Below, one piece after another: positions 1 through 7,969 of a DNA stretch of 13,859 nucleotides (positions are counted from its first letter, which is position 1; the number at the start of each line of letters is the position of its first letter). A program made the translations under genes and the position numbers. Below the pieces are notes generated by a model, which did not search any database, was not told the DNA's origin, and worked only from the letters and a program-made list of their open reading frames with translations. The stretch is from Isotricha intestinalis (lineage: Eukaryota; Ciliophora; Litostomatea; Vestibuliferida; Isotrichidae), in contig JAJJLU010000934.1 in assembly GCA_023807065.1 (NCBI GenBank), positions 1-13,859 on the forward strand. The letters run 5' to 3'.

Positions 1-136
1 CCAATTTTCGACATTTCCCATCCAAAGGGTTCGAGATGAATCCATTTATTTTTATTATATTTTTTACTATTATAAAAAAAACAAAAAATAAGAAACAAAA
101 ATTTAAACCTTTGAAAAAAATTAAAAAATAAAAATC
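1..136. other. Left-edge noncoding segment with a GC-richer patch
   Basis: No gene is supported here. Roughly the first 43 bases are about 44% G+C (19 of 43 by hand count), far above the surrounding DNA, and the sequence then turns abruptly into A/T runs that lead to the stop of the minus-strand gene. No telomeric repeat is present. The first five bases, CCAAT, match the end of one CCCCAAT unit but are too few to mean anything alone. The patch may be a true subtelomeric element, the tail of another gene, or a joining artefact of assembly or amplification. Confidence 0.4.
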
Positions 137-1330
137 TTATTTTTTTTTAGATTTATTTCTTTTAAATTTAAATCGTCTTTTCGGATTTGATGTCATCATT
201 TTTTTATATTCAATATTTTGTTGTTCAAGGAATTGATTACTTATTTTTAAATCTTCTTTTCTTTTTAAATTAATATTATCAATAACTTTTTGTCTTTCTT
301 TATCAATATAACGTGCTTCTTTTTTTAATTTTCTAATAGCTTGTTTTTCAGTAGATTTAACTTTATGTTTCATTATTTTTTCCATTTTTATTTTTTTTTC
401 TTTTTCATTTATAAATTCAGGAGAATCTCCTAAAAAAGATAAATCATAATCGGGTTCTAAACTAGGAATTGGCTTTGGTTTAATTATTAAAAAATTCATT
501 GGAAACATTTTCTTTGATATTGATTTATTTTTTGTTTCTTCATATATATTTATAAATTTATCATAGAATATTTTATATTTATTATTTTGTTCTATATAAT
601 TTTTAATATCTTCATATAAAAAGGAAAATAATATATCATAATTTATATCATTTTTTAAGTTATCTGAATATGATATTATTAATTTTGAAATTTTTTGATT
701 TAGGAATTTAATAATTTCTTTATTTTTTTGTTTAGGATACATTAATTCTATTTTTTCTATTTTTTCTTTTTTATTTTCTTTATAATTTATACAAAAATGA
801 ATTATTCTATCTAGAAAAGGTATTAATCTTGGATTATATGAATTTATATTTATTGTTATTTCTGTGTTTAATTCTAGTAATTTTAAAATTGGAATTATAT
901 TTTCATTTGTTATTTCATATATTTTATCTTTGGAAATTAAATAATCTAATATTTTATTTATTTGAGAAATACAATTTGACATAATTTGATTTGTTGAATT
1001 TAAATTTTGAGTTAATACTTTTATAAGGTTTAAAAATTTGATAAAATATTCTATTTCATCAATAACATTAGAATTTTTCATTCTTTGAAAACTTACTAAA
1101 TTTGCTATTATAAACTCTTCTAATTTTTCACTATTTTTAAAACATATTTCAAATAATTTATTTTTAAAATTTAAAAGAATTTTATTTTGGTTTTCAATAT
1201 TAACTTTTTTACTAAAACATATAAACTCTAAAAAATCACTTAAAAATTTAGGAGTTTGAATATTCATATTCTCTTCAATATTATCAAATAAAGGATTATC
1301 AATAAAATATTTTTCAATATTTTCCACCAT
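137..1330 (-). CDS. Nop14-like protein, C-terminal-half length
   Basis: This 397-residue protein probably belongs to the Nop14 family, a nucleolar component of the small-subunit processome needed for 18S rRNA processing. Residues about 28-265 are predicted helical and include a stretch (about 160-182, NSYNPRLIPFLDRIIHF) that resembles the helical-repeat region of Nop14. Residues about 281-297 (LIIKPKPIPSLEPDYDL) resemble the conserved Pro-rich linker. Residues about 308-380 form the charged Nop14-type tail, with an AIRKLKKEARYIDKERQKV block like the family's R-E-L-R-K-D-x-R-F-x-A segment. The end is a Lys/Arg-rich nucleolar-type tail. Nop14 proteins are usually about 800 residues or more, so the N-terminal half is absent. 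An in-frame TAA directly precedes the ATG, so the frame cannot extend upstream. It is either a naturally short, fast-evolving ciliate form or a truncated copy. The frame is fully open, which argues against decay. The family call rests on recalled motifs only. Confidence 0.6.
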   Translation of the reverse strand: MVENIEKYFIDNPLFDNIEENMNIQTPKFLSDFLEFICFSKKVNIENQNKILLNFKNKLFEICFKNSEKLEEFIIANLVSFQRMKNSNVIDEIEYFIKFLNLIKVLTQNLNSTNQIMSNCISQINKILDYLISKDKIYEITNENIIPILKLLELNTEITININSYNPRLIPFLDRIIHFCINYKENKKEKIEKIELMYPKQKNKEIIKFLNQKISKLIISYSDNLKNDINYDILFSFLYEDIKNYIEQNNKYKIFYDKFINIYEETKNKSISKKMFPMNFLIIKPKPIPSLEPDYDLSFLGDSPEFINEKEKKIKMEKIMKHKVKSTEKQAIRKLKKEARYIDKERQKVIDNINLKRKEDLKISNQFLEQQNIEYKKMMTSNPKRRFKFKRNKSKKK

Positions 1331-1420
1331 TTAAAAAAATGATATAAAATAAATTAAAAAAAATAAAAATATTAAATTCCACAATTAATTAAATAAAATA
1401 ATTATTATTAAATATATTTT

Positions 1421-2081
1421 ATGTCACAAATTTCAAAATCAGAAAAACCATTTCCTTTTCATTTCAGAAATTGGTTACCAAATATTGATTCTTCAGAAAT
1501 AAAATCAAAATTAAAAAATTCAAATAAATATATAAGAATAATTAATTATACTTTATTATGTAATTCCTTAATACCAATATCAACATATATTAAATAATCA
1601 GAATTAATAAAATTCCCTTATTTAAATTGGGAAGTTAGAAGATAAAAAATATTATATGAATTAAAAGAAATAAATGGAGATTTTATTGGATTTGAAGAAA
1701 TAGAAAAAGATGATAAATTCATTGAAAGTTTTTAAAAATGATTATCAATTTATTTTAAAAACCAGAACTGGATATCATAGTGAAGGATATGCAATAGCTT
1801 TTAAAAAATCAAAATTTATTTTAAATGAATTTATTGTTTAAATTATAATATGAATATCAATAAAACAAGTAATATAAGTGAAATATATAATAGAGATAAT
1901 ATTGCTTTAATAGGAGTATTTAATATTATTGATGATAATGATACTATTATAATATTCTCAGTCACTTTATTATATAATAAGTAATAGAGGAGATATAAAA
2001 TTAGGTCAAATACATCAATTATTTCAAGGAATAAATTTATTAAAAGAAAAATCTGAAAAAGAAAATAAAACAATTTATATC
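1421..2081 (+). pseudogene. Decayed CCR4/Angel/nocturnin-like EEP-family nuclease, 3' truncated
   Basis: This relic belongs to the endonuclease-exonuclease-phosphatase (EEP) family, in the branch that includes CCR4-type poly(A) deadenylases and Angel. Reading from ATG 1421 gives IRIINYTLLCNSL, then an NWEVRR-x-KILYEL block (family W-x-x-R-x-x-x-I-L), then FIGFEEIE (family cLQEV, catalytic Glu kept). After a frame change near 1733 comes TRTGYHSEGYAIAFKKSKF (family G-x-x-x-G-x-A-I-F). After another near 1839 comes YNRDNIALIGVFN (family R-D-N-x-A). After a third near 1982 comes RGDIKLGQIHQL (family R-G-D-x-K-L-x-Q). It carries two in-frame TAA codons (1592-1594 and 1640-1642) where Gln is plausible, three one-base shifts, a Thr at the usual catalytic Asn of the YNxL block, and a disrupted NTH block. 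It ends before the catalytic GDFN block. It is therefore a pseudogene, probably transcribed rightward originally from the short gap shared with the Nop14-like gene. A gene riddled with sequencing errors is the main alternative. Confidence 0.78.
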
Positions 2082-3064
2082 TTTTTACCATAATTACTAA
2101 AAACTTTTTTAATAGATTCTTCATTAGAATCATATGATAAATTATTAACAAATAAAGTTCTAATATCATTTTCTCCTTTATTAGGAGGTTTACTTAAAGC
2201 ACAAGTAATAATATTATTATTAATTTTTAAATCATTAATATTAGATACACATTCTAAAGCATTTTCATTACTTTCAAAATCAATAAATGCAAATCCTCTT
2301 CCATTTCCTTTTTCATCTTTTACTACTCTTATATTTTTTATATTTATTAATGGACATTTTTCTATTATTATATTTTCTATTTCCTTTTCTGTTATATTTT
2401 CTGGTAAATTTTTCATTATTACTTTTTTATCTTCATTATTTTCATTAAAATTCATATCTACTAATTCATTAAATGATTTTGTATTATTTTCTATATAATT
2501 TATTGTCTTTTCTATTGTTTTTATTGTTCCAAATATTTTTTCCCATGAAATCCAATTTCTTCTTATTTTTTCTCTTTCTTCGTTTTTTAAATTATTATAT
2601 GCTAATTTATATATATTTCTAATATCTTTTGGTTCTCCTATTGATTTTATATAATATAAATATGCTCTAAATGAATTAATGTCATTATTTATTTTACAAA
2701 AATTAGACATTATTTCATTTAACATTGAAATATTTTTTAATTTATATGTTTCAAATTCAGTCCATATAAAATAAAATGAATCTAAATACATTTTTTTATT
2801 TATATGTTCTACATATTCTATTGATTTTTTAAATAATTGTCTTATTTCTTTTATTTCTTCTTTATTTCCATTATAATTTCTACATTTGTATTCTAAATAA
2901 TATTTCCAAACTTCACATTTATGTTCCTCACTTAAGTTTTTATCATCTAAATTTAATTTAATTATATTTATTATTTCCTCTTCTTTTGATTTATTTTCAG
3001 ATTCTATTTTTCTTAATTTTAATATTAATTGTTTTGTATTTTCTTTTTCATTTGTTGCTTCCAT
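2075..3064 (-). CDS. HAT/RRM protein of SART3/Prp24 type, truncated in RRM2
   Basis: Encodes 329 residues. Residues about 50-192 look like HAT (half-a-TPR) helices: EVWKYYLEY, FYFIWTEFETYK, and a final NWISWEKIFGTIKTIEKTI that resembles the last SART3 HAT motif (W-x-x-F-E-x-x-x-G-T). RRM1 spans about 214-292, with RNP2 VIMKNL and RNP1 GRGFAFIDF, followed by ALSKPPNKG, like the SART3 inter-RRM spacer. RRM2 begins at 302 with RNP2 LFVNNLS and stops after NYGKKI, so RNP1 and the rest are missing. SART3/Prp24 proteins bind U6 snRNA and help re-anneal U4 and U6 snRNPs in the nucleus. Human SART3 has many more HAT repeats, so the N-terminus is also short, although an in-frame TAA lies 18 bases upstream of the ATG. 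The last codons run into the neighbouring pseudogene, and the stop is supplied by foreign sequence. Whether the truncated protein functions is unknown. A generic HAT/RRM splicing factor is the alternative. Confidence 0.72.
   Translation of the reverse strand: MEATNEKENTKQLILKLRKIESENKSKEEEIINIIKLNLDDKNLSEEHKCEVWKYYLEYKCRNYNGNKEEIKEIRQLFKKSIEYVEHINKKMYLDSFYFIWTEFETYKLKNISMLNEIMSNFCKINNDINSFRAYLYYIKSIGEPKDIRNIYKLAYNNLKNEEREKIRRNWISWEKIFGTIKTIEKTINYIENNTKSFNELVDMNFNENNEDKKVIMKNLPENITEKEIENIIIEKCPLINIKNIRVVKDEKGNGRGFAFIDFESNENALECVSNINDLKINNNIITCALSKPPNKGENDIRTLFVNNLSYDSNEESIKKVFSNYGKKI
2081..2087. other. Probable rearrangement breakpoint between two convergent gene fragments
   Basis: Plus-strand EEP similarity runs to the Ile codon at 2079-2081 and then gives FLP instead of the expected CGDFN. 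Minus-strand RRM2 similarity runs down to the Lys codon at 2084-2086 (NYGK) and then gives KI-stop. Both homologies end within about seven bases of each other, with no spacer and no obvious target-site duplication. Two 3'-truncated genes meeting tail to tail without a gap is what an end-joining event would leave. An assembly or amplification chimera would look the same, although the age of the left-hand relic favours a real genomic event. Confidence 0.6.
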
Positions 3065-3170
3065 TCCAAAAAAAATATTTTACAAAAAATTTAAATTAAT
3101 TTCAATTTATTAATTTATTTAAAAGTAAAGATAAAAAATAATGATATAACTATATAAAATTTTAAAAAAA

Positions 3171-5714
3171 TTAAATATTATTTTTTTTATTATTATTGGG
3201 TGGATAAAACAAATAATAAATTCCTAAAAACTGAGTTAATTTAAATTTATTCCTATCATCATCATCTTCTAAATAAATAGTTAATTCATTTATTTTTTGT
3301 GAATTTTGAATTTCAATACTAAAACAAATTTTAAAAAAAATATCTTTAGGAATTGAACCATTATCATCAATTTGGCAATTTTCACTAAATAATTTACTTA
3401 AAGAAGTATTATATTTATTACTTTGAATATACATTTCTTTAAATAAACTTTCAAAAGATTTAAATGTTCTTTTATAATAAATTGTATTATTTGGACCATA
3501 TTTAGGAATCATTTCATTTAATTCATTTAATAATTCTTCACTTACTATTTTTTGAACTTTTCCCTGAGATAAGAAATCTTCTTCAGAAATATTTTTATTT
3601 TCAATGAAGTAATAAAAATCATTTTGAAATATTTTTTTTTTCATTTTATCTTTTGATAATACTTCAAATATATATTTATATTCATTAATTTGAGACAATT
3701 TATAATTTATAGATTCACATAAAATAATAAATTCATTAAATAACATATAATTATTATCATGACAAATAGAAGTATATAAGTTATTAATATCTATTTTATT
3801 CACTAAAATAAATTTTTTAAAATCTTGAAGATAATTATTAAAATTAATTTGTGCATTATAATAAATTTCATCGATTTTTCCTTCTTCAATATATTTAAAA
3901 TTATAAACATTATTTAAAAATTCCTTATAAGAATAAAAAGTAAGAGAATAGTCTTTATCATTTAATGAATTTAATAAAATTTGTAATTTTTCAATATTTG
4001 AATCACATTTTAAAGCTGATAAAACAGAAACAAAATCATTTAATTTTAATTGATTTGTTTTATTAGAATCTCTAATTGTAAAATTAATTAATGGTTCATT
4101 TCCTAAATTTTGAAATTGTTCATTATATTTTTTATATAAATTTAATACAATATATTTTTCATGTTTATCTAAAATATTTTCTACATTTTCATTTGAATCT
4201 TTTATTCTATTTAAAACAATTTCTTCTCTTTTTTTATTATTTTCTGCATATTGCATTTCATCATAATATAAAGGATTTCTTATTGAAGAATTTAAAAATT
4301 TAGTTTTTGTTTTTTTATTTCTTTGAGATATGTTTATTATATTATTATAATGTTTTTTTATTTTTATATTTGGATTATCTCTTTTGGATGTTGAATTTTC
4401 ATTTATTTCATTATCTTCATTCTTTTTAATATTATTATTATCTTCTTTTTTATTTAAAATATTTTCTAAGTTTTTATTTACATCATTTAAAATTTCATTA
4501 TTTTTTTCTTCATTAATTTTATTTTTATTATCCATATTATTATTGTCTTTATATATTAATGTAGTAATTTTTTTATTAGGATTATCAATATCAACTTTAT
4601 AAAAATCTTTATTTGGATTAACATCCTTTAATAATAAATGTTGATTTTCCTCAACATTTTTATTAATGACATCACAAAATTCTCGAAATTTTAAATTTTT
4701 AAAGTCAGAAGAAATTAAAGAAAATATATATTCACTTTCTAAAGGATGAAAATTTCCAATTTGGTTTTTTTTAAATAACATATAAAAATCACTTTTATTA
4801 CAAGTTAATTCCCCACCAAAAGCATTTACCCACATATTTCTTAAATCTAAATTTCTTTCTTTAATAATTCTTCTCAATAATTGAATATAATTATTATAAT
4901 TAATATTATATTCTTTTCTTAATTTTATTAATTCATTTTCATTATTTTCTTTAATTTTTTCTAAAAAAAATCTATAACCATATAAATCACCTTTTCCTTT
5001 AGGTAAACTTTCAAATAAAATTTCTAAATCATTATTTTTTAACAATAAAAACTCATCTAAAATTTCAGAAAATTCTCTTTTACTTATAAAACCAATTAAA
5101 GTTTTATCTTTTAAAAAAAAATTATTTTGAATAATATTATATAATTCTCCTTTATTTAATTTTGAATAAAATTTAAAGTAAATATCTTTTAATTTATAAT
5201 TTTTATCATTTTCCATTTCATATCTTATTCTTATTGTTTCTGATTCAATTTTTTCATTTATTAAATCAATATAAGCATTAGGACCTAAAGCTCTAAAAGT
5301 ATTTTTATTCTCAACTTTGTCGTCTAAATTAGTTTTATTTTTTTCTTCATAATTACTAGTTTTTTTAATTAACATATTTTGAAGGGAAATTTCAGGATTT
5401 TCTGTAAAAATATTTCTTTGAGAAACACCTTTTTTTTTTGCTAACTCACAATTTCTTTCGATTGGTTCTAAATCAATATAATTTTTTTTAAACTTATTTT
5501 GAAATTTATTCATTATTATTGATATTTCATCTCCTTCATATCCTAATTTCGATAATCCTTGACTAAAACGAGGTAATTGAATTTTATCTTGATAACTACT
5601 ACTTGAATCTATTCCTCCTTCAAAAAATTCTTGTATTGTTATTTTTTGCTTTTCACATTCTTTATTTAATAAATCATAAAAATTATTTAATATTTCTGAT
5701 TCATTATCAGACAT
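3171..5714 (-). CDS. Large protein with repeated degenerate EF-hand-like domains
   Basis: The product is 847 residues. I do not recognise an orthologue. Several stretches have the helix-loop-helix rhythm of EF-hand pairs without good calcium ligands: about 15-75 (QLPRFSQGLSKLGYEGDEI), 190-255 (ISKREFSEIL), 285-350 (LTCNKSDFYML, LKFREFCDVI), 520-605 (LKLNDFVSVLSAL), 635-705 (MLFNEFIILCESI) and 755-835 (the last ending with FKLTQFLGIYY). The best loop (about 780-793, QIDDNGSIPKDIF) has the central Gly and Ile but lacks Asp at position 1 and Glu at position 12. A low-complexity Asn/Lys/Glu-rich linker spans about 388-475. The architecture resembles EFCAB6-like and other long EF-hand proteins common in ciliates and apicomplexans, often axonemal or cortical, so a structural rather than calcium-sensing role is inferred. 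There is no signal peptide or membrane segment. It starts 84 bases from the divergent CH-domain gene. Confidence 0.5.
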   Translation of the reverse strand: MSDNESEILNNFYDLLNKECEKQKITIQEFFEGGIDSSSSYQDKIQLPRFSQGLSKLGYEGDEISIIMNKFQNKFKKNYIDLEPIERNCELAKKKGVSQRNIFTENPEISLQNMLIKKTSNYEEKNKTNLDDKVENKNTFRALGPNAYIDLINEKIESETIRIRYEMENDKNYKLKDIYFKFYSKLNKGELYNIIQNNFFLKDKTLIGFISKREFSEILDEFLLLKNNDLEILFESLPKGKGDLYGYRFFLEKIKENNENELIKLRKEYNINYNNYIQLLRRIIKERNLDLRNMWVNAFGGELTCNKSDFYMLFKKNQIGNFHPLESEYIFSLISSDFKNLKFREFCDVINKNVEENQHLLLKDVNPNKDFYKVDIDNPNKKITTLIYKDNNNMDNKNKINEEKNNEILNDVNKNLENILNKKEDNNNIKKNEDNEINENSTSKRDNPNIKIKKHYNNIINISQRNKKTKTKFLNSSIRNPLYYDEMQYAENNKKREEIVLNRIKDSNENVENILDKHEKYIVLNLYKKYNEQFQNLGNEPLINFTIRDSNKTNQLKLNDFVSVLSALKCDSNIEKLQILLNSLNDKDYSLTFYSYKEFLNNVYNFKYIEEGKIDEIYYNAQINFNNYLQDFKKFILVNKIDINNLYTSICHDNNYMLFNEFIILCESINYKLSQINEYKYIFEVLSKDKMKKKIFQNDFYYFIENKNISEEDFLSQGKVQKIVSEELLNELNEMIPKYGPNNTIYYKRTFKSFESLFKEMYIQSNKYNTSLSKLFSENCQIDDNGSIPKDIFFKICFSIEIQNSQKINELTIYLEDDDDRNKFKLTQFLGIYYLFYPPNNNKKNNI

Positions 5715-5798
5715 TTAAATTGATATAAAATCAATATTATTTTCAAATTTATTAAATATAAAATTTAAAAGTTTTAAAAGATAATTTTTAAAAAATAA
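5715..5798. promoter_or_regulatory. Divergent intergenic region, presumed bidirectional promoter
   Basis: These 84 bases separate the start codons of two divergent genes, so any upstream promoters and 5' leaders for both must sit here or overlap the coding sequence. It is almost entirely A/T, with TATAAAA-like strings in both halves that are expected by composition and cannot be assigned. The A-rich run just before the plus-strand ATG matches the A-rich leaders of the other plus-strand genes. It is also the only point where gene direction flips from leftward to rightward, apart from the relic at 1421. Confidence 0.4.
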
Positions 5799-7946
5799 AT
5801 GTCTAGATCATTGAATGCAGATAATAAATTTAAATTATTTATGAAAACTTTTGATAGTGTATCTTCAAATAAAAATCATTCAATTCCTATTTTAAATAAT
5901 GAACAAATTTTAGTTGATTGGATTAATACAATAAGACAACCTCATTGTCTTTTACTTAATTCTTTATTAGATGATGATATAATTGGAAATGGAATTGTTT
6001 TTATTGAAATTATCTCAAATTTTTTACAATTTTTCGGTTTTCAAGAATTAAAATTCAATGATAATTTAAATAAATATGAAAAATTAAATTTAATTATTCT
6101 TTCTCTTCTTCAATTAAATAAAGGAAAATATTTTAATATTGAAATTAAAGAAAAAACTTTATATTTTTATAATAAAATAAAATTAATTTTTCAAAACAAA
6201 AATTTATTAATTGAATTTATTGAATTTTTAAAAGAAATATATGAAAAATATGGATTAGATACAACTTATAATAATATTCAAAATCAGAATATTAATGATA
6301 ATCAATCTTATGATGAAAATGATGATATAAATGTTTTCCAAGATATTAATGATAAAAGCTTTGAAAAAGTATTTTCTAAAAAATATCATTATAATCCTAT
6401 AAAACAAAATAAAATAACAAATATTAATATTAATTTATGTAATAAAAAGAATATTTATCAACAAAATAAACAAAAAATTAATAAATCCTTAGATAATATA
6501 ATATATAAACAAGACAATAAAAATAATTTAGTTAATGGAAATTTTAATAATAAAATAAATAATGAGACTCCATCAATTAATAGTTATACTAATAAAATAC
6601 AATTAGAAACAAAAAAAAATATTTTCCCTTCTCATAGAATAGAAAAAAATAATTATTATAATAAAATAATAAATCCAAGTCTTTCACCAACTCATAATAT
6701 TTCAATTTCAATTTCTCCTTCAAATAAAATAAAATTAAATAAAACAACAAAAAATATAAAAATAAATAATATACATCCAATTGAAAAAAATATGAATCAA
6801 GGAGAAATAAATTTAACAATTGGAGTTATAAAAAAAAATTTATTTAATAATATTAATAATAATAATAATATATATCCTATTTATAATTTTTATTTACCCT
6901 CAAAACCAATTTTAAGAATTTCTAATGAGTTAAAAGATTATGAAAAATTTAATGTTAAAGTTAATAAGAATATTAAATTAAATTATGAATCTATTTTTCA
7001 AAAAGAACCAATAATTAAAAGCCCAATTAAAAGAATAAAAAAAACAAAACGAATTTTAAATGAAAAAGATTATTTGATTAAAAAATGGTTAATGTCATTA
7101 AAGATTATACCAAGAAATTTTTCATATAATTCAATTTTAAATTTATGTTATAATGGAATATTATATTGTGAGATTTTAAATAAATGGAATAAAGAAAATA
7201 ATTATTATTTAAATAAAGAAATAATGAAAAAATCTTATTCAATTTCACAGAATCAACTTTATTTAAAGAAATTCTTTAATTCAATTAGTTCAAAGCATTT
7301 AAAATTTAAAAATTCTGAAGAATTAATCCAACAACTTATTAATAAAAATGAAAAAATTGCTTTTTATATTTTATATGAATTATATGATTTTTATACTAAA
7401 AATTATCAAAAATATATTCAAACTGAAAAAAATAAATTTCCAATCCATTTACATATTGAAAAAAATAATCAAGAAGAAGATTATTTTTGTTCATCAAATA
7501 GACAAAATAAATCAATGCAAAATATATTTAATTATAAAAATTATGATACTAATCATTTAAATAATAAATATCTTTATTTAAGAAATTATAGTCAAGATGT
7601 TAAAAAAAAAGAAAAAAATTTAAATTTAGAAAAAAATAATGATATTAGTTTAAATTATTTTTATGATATTGAAACATTAAATAATGATTATTTAAGAAAT
7701 AATAAATCTTTTAAAAGTATAAAGAAAAATAATAATTTATCTCTTAAGTATTCTCAAATTAATTTGAAAAAAGGATTTTTAAGGAATAAATTATATAAAA
7801 GACAAAATACTTTTAATCGAAAAAATAATTCCCACAGTTTCAATTATAATAAGACTCCTTTAAGAAGTCCAAAGTGTTTTCTTTTATTTAATAGTTCTCA
7901 TTTAAATATGATAAAAGATGAAACTAAAAAATTTTTAAAACATTAA
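5799..7946 (+). CDS. Protein with two calponin-homology-like domains
   Basis: The product has 715 residues. Residues about 36-150 start with ILVDWINTIRQ and continue with a DDDIIGNGIVFIEIISNFL stretch, the look of a CH domain (W-I-N, then a D-G-like turn, then an aliphatic helix), ending in FLKEIYEKYG. Residues about 426-535 repeat the plan: LIKKWLMSLKII, LCYNGILYCEILNKW, a polar loop, then KIAFYILYELYDFY. The 270 residues between them and the roughly 180-residue tail are Asn/Lys/Ile-rich and probably disordered, with several Ser-Pro sites. CH domains bind actin or microtubules. This spaced pair of divergent CH-like folds is more like ciliary or cortical microtubule proteins than a tight actin-binding tandem, but that is inference. 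No signal or membrane segment is visible. The A-rich leader before ATG 5799 supports the start. I cannot name an orthologue. Confidence 0.55.
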   Translation: MSRSLNADNKFKLFMKTFDSVSSNKNHSIPILNNEQILVDWINTIRQPHCLLLNSLLDDDIIGNGIVFIEIISNFLQFFGFQELKFNDNLNKYEKLNLIILSLLQLNKGKYFNIEIKEKTLYFYNKIKLIFQNKNLLIEFIEFLKEIYEKYGLDTTYNNIQNQNINDNQSYDENDDINVFQDINDKSFEKVFSKKYHYNPIKQNKITNININLCNKKNIYQQNKQKINKSLDNIIYKQDNKNNLVNGNFNNKINNETPSINSYTNKIQLETKKNIFPSHRIEKNNYYNKIINPSLSPTHNISISISPSNKIKLNKTTKNIKINNIHPIEKNMNQGEINLTIGVIKKNLFNNINNNNNIYPIYNFYLPSKPILRISNELKDYEKFNVKVNKNIKLNYESIFQKEPIIKSPIKRIKKTKRILNEKDYLIKKWLMSLKIIPRNFSYNSILNLCYNGILYCEILNKWNKENNYYLNKEIMKKSYSISQNQLYLKKFFNSISSKHLKFKNSEELIQQLINKNEKIAFYILYELYDFYTKNYQKYIQTEKNKFPIHLHIEKNNQEEDYFCSSNRQNKSMQNIFNYKNYDTNHLNNKYLYLRNYSQDVKKKEKNLNLEKNNDISLNYFYDIETLNNDYLRNNKSFKSIKKNNNLSLKYSQINLKKGFLRNKLYKRQNTFNRKNNSHSFNYNKTPLRSPKCFLLFNSSHLNMIKDETKKFLKH

Positions 7947-7969
7947 AATATAAAATAAATAAAAATTTA

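Noticed and set aside
1..5. CCAAT as the end of a left-hand telomere
   Set aside because: Five bases of a partial unit occur readily by chance, and nothing repetitive accompanies them.
20..43. GGGTTCGA string resembling a tRNA T-arm at the left edge
   Set aside because: The flanking bases do not pair into a five-base stem around a seven-base loop, and no acceptor or anticodon arms can be placed.
1421..2081. TAA read as Gln plus Euplotes-like +1 frameshifting (TTT-TAA near 1730) as a living recoded gene
   Set aside because: The six open genes in the window use TAA only as stop, the shifts go in both directions, active-site residues are lost and the gene is 3' truncated. Decay is simpler.
2053..2088. 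Possible 36-base GT-AG intron with a pyrimidine tract (minus strand) that might continue RRM2 past its stop
   Set aside because: Splicing it yields about ten residues (DFSFNKFIP) and then a TGA, with no RRM character. On the plus strand the same bases encode the EEP-like block LKEKSEKENKTIYI.
1843..2169. 108-residue minus-strand open frame
   Set aside because: It is a Leu/Ile-rich mirror of the EEP relic and RRM gene end, with no family features of its own.
4091..4602. Two plus-strand open frames inside the EF-hand-like gene
   Set aside because: Phe/Leu/Ile-rich translations typical of antisense to Lys/Asn-rich coding sequence.
5715..5798. Specific TATA box in the divergent gap
   Set aside because: TATAAA-like strings are everywhere in DNA this rich in A and T, so none can be singled out.
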